Assembly (NCBI RefSeq): GCF_000369805.1
Contig: NZ_KB850224.1
Location: forward strand, 2,536,262-2,600,261
DNA length: 64,000 nt
Direction of reading: 5' to 3'
From: Acinetobacter sp. NIPH 2100
GTDB taxonomy: Bacteria; Pseudomonadota; Gammaproteobacteria; Pseudomonadales; Moraxellaceae
The position numbers and the translations under genes are program-made. The notes beneath the pieces are model-generated. The model saw only the letters and a program-made list of their open reading frames with translations, ran no database searches and was not told the origin of the DNA. Position 1 is the stretch's first letter, and each line of letters begins with the position of its first letter. Shown piece by piece: positions 29,841 to 39,843 of this stretch.

Positions 29841-31826
29841 TCACAAGTTTTTTTGAGATTGTTTCAGTGCAATTGTGCAGTCTTTAAGCAAGCGCTTAAA
29901 ATCTTGAGTATTCACGCTATTCTTTTGCTCTAAAAAAACAATTTTTTGATATAACACAATCGTTTGTTCAAATATATGATCATCCTCAACCTGACTGGCT
30001 AAACGCTGCATCCAAACCTGAAAGGTTTCAGCTGGTTGTTTATGCAGATTTTTAGGCAACTTCTTTTGAAACTTAAGTACAGCTTTTTGATAGCCCTCTT
30101 GCTGCCTTGTTTGTCGCCACCAATAAATACCGACATAGACCACCAGAATCATTCCGATAGAAACAATCAAAACCAGCGCGTAAGCATAACTTGAATCTAG
30201 ACCTAATTTAGATAACCAATTTTTCTGTTTTTCTGCATCATAGCCCACTACTTTGCTTTGCCATTGATAACTTAAATAATCACTCCAAATCCGCATATTT
30301 TTTAGAAATTTGAACTGTTGTAAACGCCAAGCCTTACTCTCATCGCCCCATATAGTTTGATCTTGTGCCAGATAATCCTGCATGCCTGTGTCAATCCGTT
30401 GTGGTGCAATCATGGCAGTTGGGTCAATTCTTTTCCATTTTCCATCAAGATAAACCTCACTCCACGCGTGCGCATCAAGCTGTCGAACCTCCCAACTTTG
30501 TCCATCTGGAGCCAATTGTCCACCTTGATAGCCTGTCACCACACGTGCAGGAATCCCTGCATAACGCATCAACATGACAAAACTCGAGGCATAATGTTCA
30601 CAAAAACCTTTCCTGCTAGAGAACAGGAATTGATCGATACGATCCCCCCCTAAAGTCCCTGGCGTCAGAGTGTATACAAATCCATTTTTTCGATACCATG
30701 ACAGCACAGATTGTAGGTATTGTTCTGGTTGCTTGTGGCTTTTTTCAAAAAGTGTATGTGCCAATTGCTGCGCTTTAATATCCCGACCTTCATCAAACTT
30801 AAGATTTAAATCTAGTTGCCGCGGTGACAAAGACACTGCTTCTGCTGGCCTTCTTCCTAGCCAAAACATTTGTATCGGTACATTACGTTTGATGAGCCTT
30901 GATGGACGAATACTATGATCTTGATAAAGCTGTAAATAACGCTCCTGTGGGATCGAGTATTCCAAGCCCATGATCCAATTGGCTTGTTCATCTGCTGCTA
31001 AATACTGATAAGGTACGCTACGAGGGGTAGGCTGTATTCTTTTGATTTGCTGATTAAAAAAACTGCTGGTCCATGTAGTTCCATCATATTCATCTAAAAC
31101 TAAAGCTCGCCAATACAGTTCTGGTCTGCTTGGAAATTGCGACATATCTGCCACCACCCGAAAAGCCAACGCTGAAGATTGCGATAATTGCGCAATATCT
31201 CCAGGTGACATCCGATCACTGATTCCTGTTGTCGCTTGATCCTTCTGAATTGGAACTGCCCAAAGTGGTGGTAATCGAGGAAAGAAGATAAATAAAATCA
31301 AGAAGAAAGGAATTGCAATGCCTACAAATTTAAAAATTTGCTTCACATCCTGTTTAAGTTGGTTTGATGGCAATTTCTTCTGATTAAACAATCCTGTTTG
31401 TATCCGATACAAACCAATTAAACACATCACAAAAGTTGTAAATACAATCAATGCCATCCAAAAAGCTTGGCTATGTAACAGTAGGCTTGCACTAACAAAT
31501 AGAGCAAAATTAAAGATAATCAATAAATCACGGGTATTTTTAGCTTCCAAACATTTGGCAAATAAACAGGTACTTAAAAAGGCAACACCCGCCTCTACCC
31601 CCAACAAAGTCTGATAATTGAGATATACCAATCCTAATGACAATAAAATAAAGACCAGCAAAAACCATTTAGGAAAGGCTACCCAGCTCTGTTTGCTGTA
31701 TCGACGTACCAACAGCAACCACACTACACCCCATAAACCTGTTAAGGTCACTGGAATGAAGGCAACTTGCCCGATTAGAACCAAGGCCAATGTAGCCAAA
31801 ACACAGAAATAGATTTGTTTAGTCAT
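29841..31826 (-). CDS. TgpA-type transglutaminase-like membrane protein
   Basis: 661 residues. N-terminal hydrophobic segments (~1-195) correspond to DUF3488/TgpA. A periplasmic transglutaminase core has Cys in RKGFCEHYASSF, His in LDAHAWSEVYLDG and Asp in WKRIDPTAM. A further transmembrane helix lies near 545-570, followed by a cytoplasmic DUF4129-like tail. TgpA is essential in Pseudomonas aeruginosa; its substrate is unknown. Last gene of the moxR-DUF58-tgpA operon, only 2 nt after the DUF58 gene. Confidence 0.9.
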   Translation of the reverse strand: MTKQIYFCVLATLALVLIGQVAFIPVTLTGLWGVVWLLLVRRYSKQSWVAFPKWFLLVFILLSLGLVYLNYQTLLGVEAGVAFLSTCLFAKCLEAKNTRDLLIIFNFALFVSASLLLHSQAFWMALIVFTTFVMCLIGLYRIQTGLFNQKKLPSNQLKQDVKQIFKFVGIAIPFFLILFIFFPRLPPLWAVPIQKDQATTGISDRMSPGDIAQLSQSSALAFRVVADMSQFPSRPELYWRALVLDEYDGTTWTSSFFNQQIKRIQPTPRSVPYQYLAADEQANWIMGLEYSIPQERYLQLYQDHSIRPSRLIKRNVPIQMFWLGRRPAEAVSLSPRQLDLNLKFDEGRDIKAQQLAHTLFEKSHKQPEQYLQSVLSWYRKNGFVYTLTPGTLGGDRIDQFLFSSRKGFCEHYASSFVMLMRYAGIPARVVTGYQGGQLAPDGQSWEVRQLDAHAWSEVYLDGKWKRIDPTAMIAPQRIDTGMQDYLAQDQTIWGDESKAWRLQQFKFLKNMRIWSDYLSYQWQSKVVGYDAEKQKNWLSKLGLDSSYAYALVLIVSIGMILVVYVGIYWWRQTRQQEGYQKAVLKFQKKLPKNLHKQPAETFQVWMQRLASQVEDDHIFEQTIVLYQKIVFLEQKNSVNTQDFKRLLKDCTIALKQSQKNL

Positions 31827-31828
31827 GA

Positions 31829-32755
31829 TTATGCCTGCGCCAATAAAAGTTTAGCCTTAATCAACTGAGCTTGCCCCTGCCCACTTTCCAAACGTGCATG
31901 TGGCAAAATGAGTGCATACTCATCGCCTAACTGTTCACATTGCTCGATCAAACCCATCATAAAACTTAATTTTTCTTCATGGCTTTGAGCTGGGATCTGC
32001 TGATAATCAATTTCTAAATGTTGATGATTGGCTTGAGCTTCAAACATTTTGATTAGGAATCCCTGCCCGCGTGCAACCTGTTTCCATGCCACATTCTGAT
32101 AAGAATCACCTTGTTGAAAGCCTCGGAGCTCTTTAAATTCATCTAGGCTATCTTGAGCTGAAGTAGGTTTATTTTTATGTTCTTTCTGCCAATCATAGGC
32201 CTTTGGCGCAACCCAGACTTTATGCTTTGGATATAAATAAGTCCATGCACGTACTAGTCCCAATGGATAAGTAGAATAAATTTTAACAGCACCAAATTCA
32301 TATAACCCTCGTTTTTCTCCTACAAAAGGCAATTCAAAGCTATGTTGAGTCTGGTCTAGATAAATAAGCTGCTCTTGATTTTGCCATTGGATTCTTAGGT
32401 AACGTGCGGCACTGACAGGCTGTTTAAATAGCAGCTTTAAAATGAGTGCCTGATCAACTTGCCCGACCTCAGGCATCACAACATCAATGTACAAACCATG
32501 TAATTGCTTAAAGGTCAGATAAAAACTAATACAAAGAATGGCACTGATTAAAAAGCAAAATCCTAAAATCAGATTATTTGCATAGTTAATTCCAGCAATA
32601 AAAGTGATTAGTATCAGGATAAGATATAAAAAACCTTGCTTATAGATAAAGACCAAAACATCCTTCTGTCGCAGTATTTTACTGTGATCCACTTGGAAAC
32701 GTTTCGCGATCCATTGACTAAGCTGTTGTTTGAGTCCAGTTTGCATATCCTGCAC
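31829..32755 (-). CDS. DUF58 domain protein
   Basis: 308 residues. Two transmembrane helices (~32-75) are followed by a soluble domain with the DUF58 signature LDEFKELRGFQQGDSYQNVAWK (partly YQNVAWKQVARGQGFLIK), related to von Willebrand A folds. Proteins of this type act with MoxR ATPases in assembly or activation of protein complexes. Middle gene of the operon, 4 nt after moxR. Confidence 0.88.
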   Translation of the reverse strand: MQDMQTGLKQQLSQWIAKRFQVDHSKILRQKDVLVFIYKQGFLYLILILITFIAGINYANNLILGFCFLISAILCISFYLTFKQLHGLYIDVVMPEVGQVDQALILKLLFKQPVSAARYLRIQWQNQEQLIYLDQTQHSFELPFVGEKRGLYEFGAVKIYSTYPLGLVRAWTYLYPKHKVWVAPKAYDWQKEHKNKPTSAQDSLDEFKELRGFQQGDSYQNVAWKQVARGQGFLIKMFEAQANHQHLEIDYQQIPAQSHEEKLSFMMGLIEQCEQLGDEYALILPHARLESGQGQAQLIKAKLLLAQA

Positions 32756-32759
32756 TCAC

Positions 32760-33719
32760 TTACAATGCATCAACTGACTGCAACAGCTGTTTGACCTCCG
32801 TCTCACCTAGACTCAGGCGATGTGCAACCACAGCCACAAATACGGTTTGTACATCATCCGTCGTCACAAAACTGCGTCCCTCAACCAAAGCATAAGCTTG
32901 TGCCGCAGCCTTGAGAGCCAATACCCCACGTGTAGATAGACCGTGGCGTTGTTTACGCGTTTCAGCAGCCAAATCTAAAATATAGTTCAGCACGGCGTCG
33001 CTGAGAAAAATCTGTTTTGCCAATTCACGTAAATGCAAAATATCAGCTTGATTAAATACCGCCTCTAACTGATGAATCAGCACTTGCCGTGAACTTTGCT
33101 GTAACAGTAATTTTTCTGCCTGACGAGATGGATAACCCAGTGATAATCGCATCAAGAAACGGTCGAGCTGAGACTCTGGTAATGCATAGGTGCCACTTTG
33201 AAAGAGTGGGTTTTGTGTTGCCAATACCCAGAACGGTTGTGGCAATTCATAGTGCACGCCATCTACAGTCACGGCGCCTTCTTCCATCGCTTCAAGCAAG
33301 GCACTTTGGGTTTTGGGACTACAACGGTTAATTTCATCTGCCAGCAAAATCTGGGTAAAAATCGGCCCTTGCTTAAACTCAAATAGATGTTCTTTCTGAT
33401 TAAAAATATTGATGCCAATCACATCACTGGCCAACATATCGTTGGTAAATTGAATCCGCTGAAAATGGAGTCCTGCCAAACGAGCCAAAGCACTGGCTAA
33501 GGTGGTTTTACCTAATCCGGGTAAGTCTTCAAACAACACATGACCACCTGCCAACAAACAGGTCAGCGCCAGTTTAGTTTGTTGCGGCTTATCTAAAATG
33601 AGCTGATTGACTTCAATTAAAAATTGCTCAATCTTTTGACCAAAGCTTTTGATATCTTGTTCTAATGCTTGGTTTTGTCTTTTCTTGTCTTGAACTGAAG
33701 CCTGATCCGTGCTCCACAT
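32760..33719 (-). CDS. MoxR-family AAA+ ATPase
   Basis: 319 residues from the ATG at 33719 (GGGGA 8 nt upstream); the frame extends to 33758. Walker A is EDLPGLGKTTLASAL and Walker B is LLADEINRCSPK. The sensor 1 region reads WVLATQNPLF and an AAA lid follows. MoxR proteins are chaperone-like ATPases that work with DUF58/VWA partners, here encoded immediately downstream. First gene of the three-gene operon. Confidence 0.92.
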   Translation of the reverse strand: MWSTDQASVQDKKRQNQALEQDIKSFGQKIEQFLIEVNQLILDKPQQTKLALTCLLAGGHVLFEDLPGLGKTTLASALARLAGLHFQRIQFTNDMLASDVIGINIFNQKEHLFEFKQGPIFTQILLADEINRCSPKTQSALLEAMEEGAVTVDGVHYELPQPFWVLATQNPLFQSGTYALPESQLDRFLMRLSLGYPSRQAEKLLLQQSSRQVLIHQLEAVFNQADILHLRELAKQIFLSDAVLNYILDLAAETRKQRHGLSTRGVLALKAAAQAYALVEGRSFVTTDDVQTVFVAVVAHRLSLGETEVKQLLQSVDAL

Positions 33720-33797
33720 AATTTTATCCCCAAAATAAAACAGTGCATGTTTCAACATACACTGTTTTGGTTTTTTTTCAACGAAATCAATTGATTT

Positions 33798-34100
33798 CTA
33801 GCAAGGGCATTTTTTCATATTACCACCAGCTGAAGGATAACGTGCATCAATACAATGACGATAAAAAGTCTTTGCATCCATTGGCGTTAAATCAGGATGG
33901 TGCACTTTCATATGCTGCACATAAGTTTCATAATCGGGCACACCCACCATCAACCGAAAGCTCTGCTGCAAACGCTGCCATAACACGGCAATCCGTGACC
34001 AATTCTTGGGTGATAAAAGCAAATGTTTTTGCGACATGATGGTGAATTTAATAATCTTCACAATCACCGCACTGCCTTGTCGAGCAACTTTAAAATCCAT
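33798..34100 (-). CDS. YbdD/YjiX-family protein (CstA partner)
   Basis: 100 residues from the ATG at 34100, which has GGAG at good spacing inside the end of cstA; a GTG at 34103 is in frame. The C-terminal 60 residues match the small YbdD/YjiX proteins (LMVGVPDYETYVQHMKVHHPD and DARYPSAGG) that are always encoded next to CstA/BtsT and are needed for pyruvate uptake by BtsT in E. coli. It has an N-terminal extension of about 35 residues not present in YbdD; an internal ATG at 34037 would remove much of it. Confidence 0.85.
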   Translation of the reverse strand: MDFKVARQGSAVIVKIIKFTIMSQKHLLLSPKNWSRIAVLWQRLQQSFRLMVGVPDYETYVQHMKVHHPDLTPMDAKTFYRHCIDARYPSAGGNMKKCPC

Positions 34101-34102
34101 CA

Positions 34103-36205
34103 CTACTCTCCTTTGATGCTATTCGCAGTCATCGGGGTTTCAGAATAAACTGCAGGGGCTTCATTCACTGTTGGTGTTGGACTCGCCAATGCTCTGCGTA
34201 CAATACCAATCGAAGCAATGATCATCACAATCGCAACAATCATAAAGAAGCCACATAAGGCTGCATTGATCTGATTCGACATGACAATGGTCTGCATTTC
34301 AGCAACTGTTTTAGCTGGTGCAAGGATTTCACCACGTGCAATTGCATCAGAGAAACGATTCGCTTGTGCAAGGAAACCAATTTTCGGATTTTCATGGAAA
34401 ATCTTTTGCCAGCCGGCAGTCATTGACGTGATGAACAAGAAAATCGTCGGGACAATAGTGACCCAAACATACTTCTCTTTTTTCATCTTGAATAGAATGA
34501 CCGTACCTAAGATTAAGGCCATCGATGCCAAGATTTGGTTACCAATACCAAATAACGGCCACAAGGAGTTAATTCCACCGAGTGGGTCAACCACACCTTG
34601 ATAAACGAAGAAACCCCAACCTGCGACTGCGACAAAGGTCCCCACCAAATTACCAAAGAATGAACTTGATTGTTTAATCGCTGGAACCACGATTCCTACA
34701 GTATCCTGCACCATGAAACGACATGCACGTGTTCCCGCATCTACCGCAGTTAAAATGAATAAAGCTTCAAATAGAATCGCAAAGTGATACCAGAACGCCA
34801 TCATTGAGCGGTTGTTAAATATCTCTGAAATGATATGCGCCATACCAATTGCAAATGTCGGTGCACCACCTGTACGAGACAAGATTGAACTCTCACCAAC
34901 TTCCTGAGCCAATAAGGTCAACATTTCTGGGCTAACCACGAAGCCAAGATTACGCACTGCTTCCGCAGCGGTCTCTACCGAGGTTCCTAAAACTGCTGCT
35001 GGCGCATTGATCGCAAAATAAATGCCTGGATCAAGTACCGTCGCACAAATCATTGCCATGATGCCGACGAAGGATTCCATCAACATACCGCCATAACCGA
35101 TCATACGAATATTGACTTCGTTATCGACCAGTTTAGGGGTTGTGCCTGATGCAACCAAGGCATGGAAACCTGAAATCGCACCACAAGCAATGGTAATAAA
35201 TAGAAATGGAAATAAACTACCTGCAAATACAGGACCTGTACCATCAACAAAATGCGTGACTGCTGGCATTTTCAAATCAGGCATCGCAAAGATAATCCCA
35301 ATCGCCAAGCCTGCAATCACACCAATTTTAAGGAAAGTCGATAAGTAATCACGCGGTGCTAACAACAACCAAACAGGTAAAACTGAAGCAATAAAACCAT
35401 AAATGATCAGGGCCCATGTCAATTGAGTACCACTGAGGGTAAATAATTGCCCCCAATATGGATCTTTGGCGACATCCCCACCATATACAATTGCCGCCAT
35501 CATCAGCACAAAACCAATGATAGAAACTTCTGCAATTTTCCCTGGACGTAGATAGCGCATATACACGCCCATAAATAATGCGATTGGAATGGTAGCAGCG
35601 ATACTGAACACCCCCCACGGGCTATGTGCCAAGGCTTTAACCACAACCAAGGCTAATACCGCAAGGATAATAATCATCACGCCCAGTGTACCGAGCATGA
35701 CAATGACACCCGCAAAGGTACCAAGTTCCTGTTTGGCCATTTCTCCCAAAGAGCGACCATCTCGCCGTGTGGAGATAAAGAGAACGAGGAAATCTTGTAC
35801 CGCACCGGCAATCACCACACCGACCAAGAGCCAGATGGTACCAGGTAAATAACCCATTTGTGCTGCGAGGATAGGCCCGACTAAGGGCCCTGCACCTGCA
35901 ATAGCGGCAAAGTGATGACCGAATAAAACGAATTTATTAGTAGGAACATAATCCAGACCATCGGCAAGACGATGAGCTGGGGTTAACCGTTTAGGATTTA
36001 ATTCAAAAACTTTGTTTGCAATAAATAAACTATAGAACCGATATGCAATGCTATATACACAGACCGCGGCAAGAACTAACCAGACCGCATTAACATGCTC
36101 ACCACGACTAACCGCCAATATCCCAAATGAAATTGCCCCAACGATGGCAACCAAACTCCATAGGAGTTTTGAGGGAAGTGTTGACTTTGCTTGTGTTGTC
36201 TCCAT
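34103..36205 (-). CDS. cstA: CstA-family carbon starvation/pyruvate transporter
   Basis: 700 residues, as long as E. coli CstA (701) and close to BtsT. About 16-18 hydrophobic segments; conserved FGHHFAAIAGAGPLVGP and the long loop YLPGTIWLLVGVVIAGAVQD. Imports pyruvate (and, in some reports, peptides) with a proton. GAGAGG lies 6 nt before the ATG. The ybdD-like gene begins at the stop codon, so the two are translationally coupled. cstA versus btsT cannot be separated by eye. Confidence 0.93.
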   Translation of the reverse strand: METTQAKSTLPSKLLWSLVAIVGAISFGILAVSRGEHVNAVWLVLAAVCVYSIAYRFYSLFIANKVFELNPKRLTPAHRLADGLDYVPTNKFVLFGHHFAAIAGAGPLVGPILAAQMGYLPGTIWLLVGVVIAGAVQDFLVLFISTRRDGRSLGEMAKQELGTFAGVIVMLGTLGVMIIILAVLALVVVKALAHSPWGVFSIAATIPIALFMGVYMRYLRPGKIAEVSIIGFVLMMAAIVYGGDVAKDPYWGQLFTLSGTQLTWALIIYGFIASVLPVWLLLAPRDYLSTFLKIGVIAGLAIGIIFAMPDLKMPAVTHFVDGTGPVFAGSLFPFLFITIACGAISGFHALVASGTTPKLVDNEVNIRMIGYGGMLMESFVGIMAMICATVLDPGIYFAINAPAAVLGTSVETAAEAVRNLGFVVSPEMLTLLAQEVGESSILSRTGGAPTFAIGMAHIISEIFNNRSMMAFWYHFAILFEALFILTAVDAGTRACRFMVQDTVGIVVPAIKQSSSFFGNLVGTFVAVAGWGFFVYQGVVDPLGGINSLWPLFGIGNQILASMALILGTVILFKMKKEKYVWVTIVPTIFLFITSMTAGWQKIFHENPKIGFLAQANRFSDAIARGEILAPAKTVAEMQTIVMSNQINAALCGFFMIVAIVMIIASIGIVRRALASPTPTVNEAPAVYSETPMTANSIKGE

Positions 36206-36331
36206 TCAAAACCTCTCAATTACATAACGCGTGGTTATTTAGATTTCCCTTTCTATATTTTCTGTAGAAGAAATATCTTTGTAAGTTTACCTTCTAGCTT
36301 CAATTATTTATCTAATACTTTGGCATAAAAA

Positions 36332-36357
36332 AAGGGATGATTGTTTAATCATCCCTT
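36332..36357 (-). terminator. efp terminator
   Basis: 11-bp stem AAGGGATGATT / AATCATCCCTT, 4-nt loop, followed by seven T on the minus strand. Confidence 0.85.
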
Positions 36358-36399
36358 CGATAATTGTATGTCTTGAGTAGCTCTGCCACTCATTTACAA

Positions 36400-36969
36400 T
36401 TATGCACGTTCTAGGTAGTCACCAGTACGCGTGTCTACACGAACACTTTCTTCTTGCTGTACGAATAATGGAACACGTACTACCGCACCTGTTTCAAGTT
36501 TCGCTGGTTTACCACCACCGCCAGAAGTATCACCACGTACACCTGGATCAGTTTCAATAATTTTCAACACAACGAAGTTTGGTGGATTTACGTTCAATGG
36601 TACGCCATTGAATAACATGATCGTACATTTTTCATTTGAATCATCTTTTAACCATTTCGCAGCATCGCCCATTGCTGTTTTATCAGCAGCGATTTGCTCG
36701 AAAGATACAGGATCCATGAAGTTCCACATTTCGCCATCGTTGTAGAGGTAATCCATTTCAACTTCTACAATATCAGCTGCTTCTAAAGAGTCACCTGATT
36801 TAAATGTTTTTTCTAATACTTTACCAGAACGAAGGTTACGTAATTTCACACGGTTAAACGCTTGACCTTTACCTGGTTTTACATATTCATTTTCCATGAT
36901 TGAACATGGGTTGCCATCAAGCATAACCTTAAGGCCTGCTTTAAAATCATTTGTAGAATAATAGGCCAT
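36400..36969 (-). CDS. efp: Elongation factor P
   Basis: Relieves ribosome stalling at polyproline stretches. 189 residues, three OB-type beta domains. The modified lysine is K34 in VKPGKGQAF, the form modified with beta-lysine in E. coli. The C-terminal signature is [19 protein letters not shown]. The gene for the aminomutase that makes beta-lysine (epmB) is divergent, 89 nt away, as in many gammaproteobacteria. Confidence 0.97.
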   Translation of the reverse strand: MAYYSTNDFKAGLKVMLDGNPCSIMENEYVKPGKGQAFNRVKLRNLRSGKVLEKTFKSGDSLEAADIVEVEMDYLYNDGEMWNFMDPVSFEQIAADKTAMGDAAKWLKDDSNEKCTIMLFNGVPLNVNPPNFVVLKIIETDPGVRGDTSGGGGKPAKLETGAVVRVPLFVQQEESVRVDTRTGDYLERA

Positions 36970-37058
36970 GAAAGGCGCACTCCAAACTTAAAACTCAAAT
37001 CTATTAATGTTAGACTACACGCACAGGTGTGACACTAACACTATTTTTAACGTATGGC

Positions 37059-38075
37059 ATGATAAACTATTTACATCAAGAGCAAAACTGGCAATCACAA
37101 CTCAGTGACCTAATTACTGATCCCTTAGAGCTGTTAAATCTGCTTGAGTTATCTACCGATCAGCTATTATCAGGGGCAATCCTTGCCTCTGAACAGTTTA
37201 AATTGCGCGTTCCACGTGCATTCGTCGGAAAAATGACCATTGGTGATCCACTTGATCCGCTATTGTTACAGGTCTTACCCCATCACCTAGAACTGGAAGA
37301 GCATCCTGAATTTGTGACGGATCCTTTAGGTGAAGAAGCCGCAAATCAGATGGCGGGGGTTTTACACAAATATCAATCACGTTTTTTGCTGACCTTAACC
37401 GGTGCATGTGCGATTCACTGTCGTTACTGTTTTCGCCGTCATTTTCCATATCAGGAGAATCTTCCTAAAAATGACGATTGGCTCAACATTAAACAGTATA
37501 TTGAGCAGAATCCACAAATCAATGAAGTGATTTTGAGTGGTGGTGACCCCCTCACTTTAAACAATCGAAAAATTTCTTTGTGGCTAGAACGAGTCGCATC
37601 TCTCCCTCAGATTAAGATATTGAGAATTCATTCACGGGTTCCAATTGTGATCCCGAATCGTATTGATGAAGAGCTAATTTCTATATTAAAAAACAGTAGG
37701 CTACGTATTGTAGTAGTGGTACACTCAAACCACGCAGCTGAACTCGATGATTTCACTTGCTCGAAGTTGCTACAGTTATCATTCCAGCATATAACCGTTC
37801 TCAATCAGGCAGTTTTGCTCAAAGGTGTGAATGATTCTGCAGAAACTTTAAATGCATTGAGTAGCCGTTTATTTGAAGCACGAGTAATGCCCTATTACCT
37901 TCATGTTTTGGATAAAGTTAAAGGTGCTCAGCATTTTGATTTAAGATCTTCAGAGATAGATCAGATATACAGTGATGTATTAGCGAGTTTACCAGGATAT
38001 CTCGTCCCGAAACTCGTCAGGGAAATTGCGGGCGAAAAAAATAAAACACCGCTTTTTGGGGTTCAAACATTCTGA
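37059..38075 (+). CDS. epmB: EF-P lysine 2,3-aminomutase
   Basis: Radical SAM and PLP enzyme that converts lysine to beta-lysine for EF-P modification. 338 residues from the ATG at 37059, close to E. coli EpmB (342); the frame extends to a GTG at 37029. The cluster motif CAIHCRYCFRRHFPY (CxxxCxxC) is followed by VILSGGDPLTL. It overlaps or touches the next gene at the 3' end, depending on that gene's start. The partner ligase EpmA is not in this window. Confidence 0.93.
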   Translation: MINYLHQEQNWQSQLSDLITDPLELLNLLELSTDQLLSGAILASEQFKLRVPRAFVGKMTIGDPLDPLLLQVLPHHLELEEHPEFVTDPLGEEAANQMAGVLHKYQSRFLLTLTGACAIHCRYCFRRHFPYQENLPKNDDWLNIKQYIEQNPQINEVILSGGDPLTLNNRKISLWLERVASLPQIKILRIHSRVPIVIPNRIDEELISILKNSRLRIVVVVHSNHAAELDDFTCSKLLQLSFQHITVLNQAVLLKGVNDSAETLNALSSRLFEARVMPYYLHVLDKVKGAQHFDLRSSEIDQIYSDVLASLPGYLVPKLVREIAGEKNKTPLFGVQTF

Positions 38076-38088
38076 GATTGATAACACA

Positions 38089-39843
38089 ATGATGAATAAT
38101 GCTTTTTCGGATATTTTTCAAATTCCAACAGTCTTAAGACGGGACAAACTTAGCTTTTGCGATACCAATTCTAAAAGTCTCAATGAATGGATTTCAAATT
38201 TGTCCATTATGCAGTTGGGTGATACCTCCAAAGCACTGTTTGCAGCTCTGTTAGAGCTGAGTGAATTAGAATGTTCGGAAACTTTACGTTTTGACTTGGT
38301 TCAGGTTCTGCATCCGACTATTGAAAATGTTTTAGGTAGCCTAGAAAAGAACTTTTTTAATCAGGGTGTAATTAGTTCTGATCGTAATGAACACATTATT
38401 GAACTGGCAATGTTATTGCGTTGCTACTTCGCTGCAATTTATATCAATATTGTGCGTCGCAGTAATGATCAACTTGATCAGCAAAAGTTCTCTATCTTCG
38501 CCCTGAATCAAAAAAAGAACTTGCAAACAGCAAGAACCTTAGCAACATTTCAATCTTTACAGCAACTGACCCAACTTCTTTATCAACAGCATATGTTGTA
38601 TAGCGAACCAGTTGCTGGACAATGGTTAATTGCCCATCAGCTTTATGATGCAGCAGTGACACATAAATATCAGCATACCAACCTAGACCAGTCTCAAGGT
38701 AAGCCTAGTTCGATTACCAATATTACTCAGGCTTACGCCCAACTGATTTTGATGGATATTTTCAATACCAATCAAATCCGTCAATCTGAAATACAGGCAT
38801 TGTTCCAGTGTAGTTTTGACTGGGCGAAAATGGTTCAGATTTTGGCAAAGGAGACTGATCTGACCAAATATGTGGTAGATACCAGTAAAGACCATCCACC
38901 TATTTATAATAAAAAACAAAGTTCAGGCTTCAACCCGAACATTTTTATCAGTACACATAGTTTGTTGGATCATGTCACAGCCACGCTGCATAAAAATGCA
39001 GAATATATTTCTAAAAATGAAAAAATCTATTTAACGCCAGCACTGAAATTTCATGTGCAAACCATTTTAGGTACAACCGCAGAACGTCGCCATGAGCGTT
39101 ATGAATATTCTGCACAATTGCATATCTGCTTTGGTCTGCTCACGGCTCACTTTTATTTATCTAAAGCGAAAAACTTTTCCGAGACGTTATTGTTAGACCA
39201 CGGTTATGGCCTGCAAAATGAATCCAAGTTTATGTCGGCTTGGGATAAAAAGAGCGCTACAGATAATCAAGAATCAGCCATCCAGCGTTTAAGCCGTGAA
39301 AGCAAAGCTGTTTACCAAGCAGATATACTCGATATCAGTGTGAACGGTTATCGTATTAAATGGTCAGGCGAAGCACCGAAAAACCTAAGAACAGGCGAAT
39401 ATATTTTAGTCAAAGAAACATCACATGGGCACTGGCGTGGAGGAGTAATTCGTTGGCTCAAACAATCGAGCGAGAAAAGTTTAGAACTTGGTTTAGAAGT
39501 ATTGGCGCAGGAGATTTTCCCTTGTGCTGTGCGCTTACAAGCAGATCGGCATATCAGCAACTATCATCCAACACTTTTATTAAAAAACCAAAATTTGGAT
39601 GAAACAAAAACAACCTTAATTTTACCAGGTTCACAAATTTTTAGAGAACACCAAGCTGTTCATTTAAGATTGGGGAAAGAGGAAGTCAAAGTGTATTTAT
39701 TAAACGCACAATTAATTACCCAGAGTTTTGTTCAATTTGAGTTTGAACTGCTAAATGATGAGGAACTCCCTGTTCTTCAAAAATATATGGCACAAAAAAA
39801 TATGGACACAATTGATCAAGATTTATGGGAAGCATTAAAGTGA
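38089..39843 (+). CDS. PilZ-domain protein upstream of the FimX-like gene
   Basis: 584 residues from the ATG at 38089; the frame extends to 38026, inside epmB. The N-terminal ~320 residues are helical and unassigned. A PilZ-type c-di-GMP site is visible but split: RRHER (the RxxxR arm) at ~333-337, then an insert of about 75 residues, then DISVNG (the D/NxSxxG motif) near 413, and strands to about 475. A further beta-rich tail follows. It overlaps the start of the FimX-like gene by 4 nt, so the two are probably made together. Inferred c-di-GMP effector; the process it controls is not shown. Confidence 0.7.
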   Translation: MMNNAFSDIFQIPTVLRRDKLSFCDTNSKSLNEWISNLSIMQLGDTSKALFAALLELSELECSETLRFDLVQVLHPTIENVLGSLEKNFFNQGVISSDRNEHIIELAMLLRCYFAAIYINIVRRSNDQLDQQKFSIFALNQKKNLQTARTLATFQSLQQLTQLLYQQHMLYSEPVAGQWLIAHQLYDAAVTHKYQHTNLDQSQGKPSSITNITQAYAQLILMDIFNTNQIRQSEIQALFQCSFDWAKMVQILAKETDLTKYVVDTSKDHPPIYNKKQSSGFNPNIFISTHSLLDHVTATLHKNAEYISKNEKIYLTPALKFHVQTILGTTAERRHERYEYSAQLHICFGLLTAHFYLSKAKNFSETLLLDHGYGLQNESKFMSAWDKKSATDNQESAIQRLSRESKAVYQADILDISVNGYRIKWSGEAPKNLRTGEYILVKETSHGHWRGGVIRWLKQSSEKSLELGLEVLAQEIFPCAVRLQADRHISNYHPTLLLKNQNLDETKTTLILPGSQIFREHQAVHLRLGKEEVKVYLLNAQLITQSFVQFEFELLNDEELPVLQKYMAQKNMDTIDQDLWEALK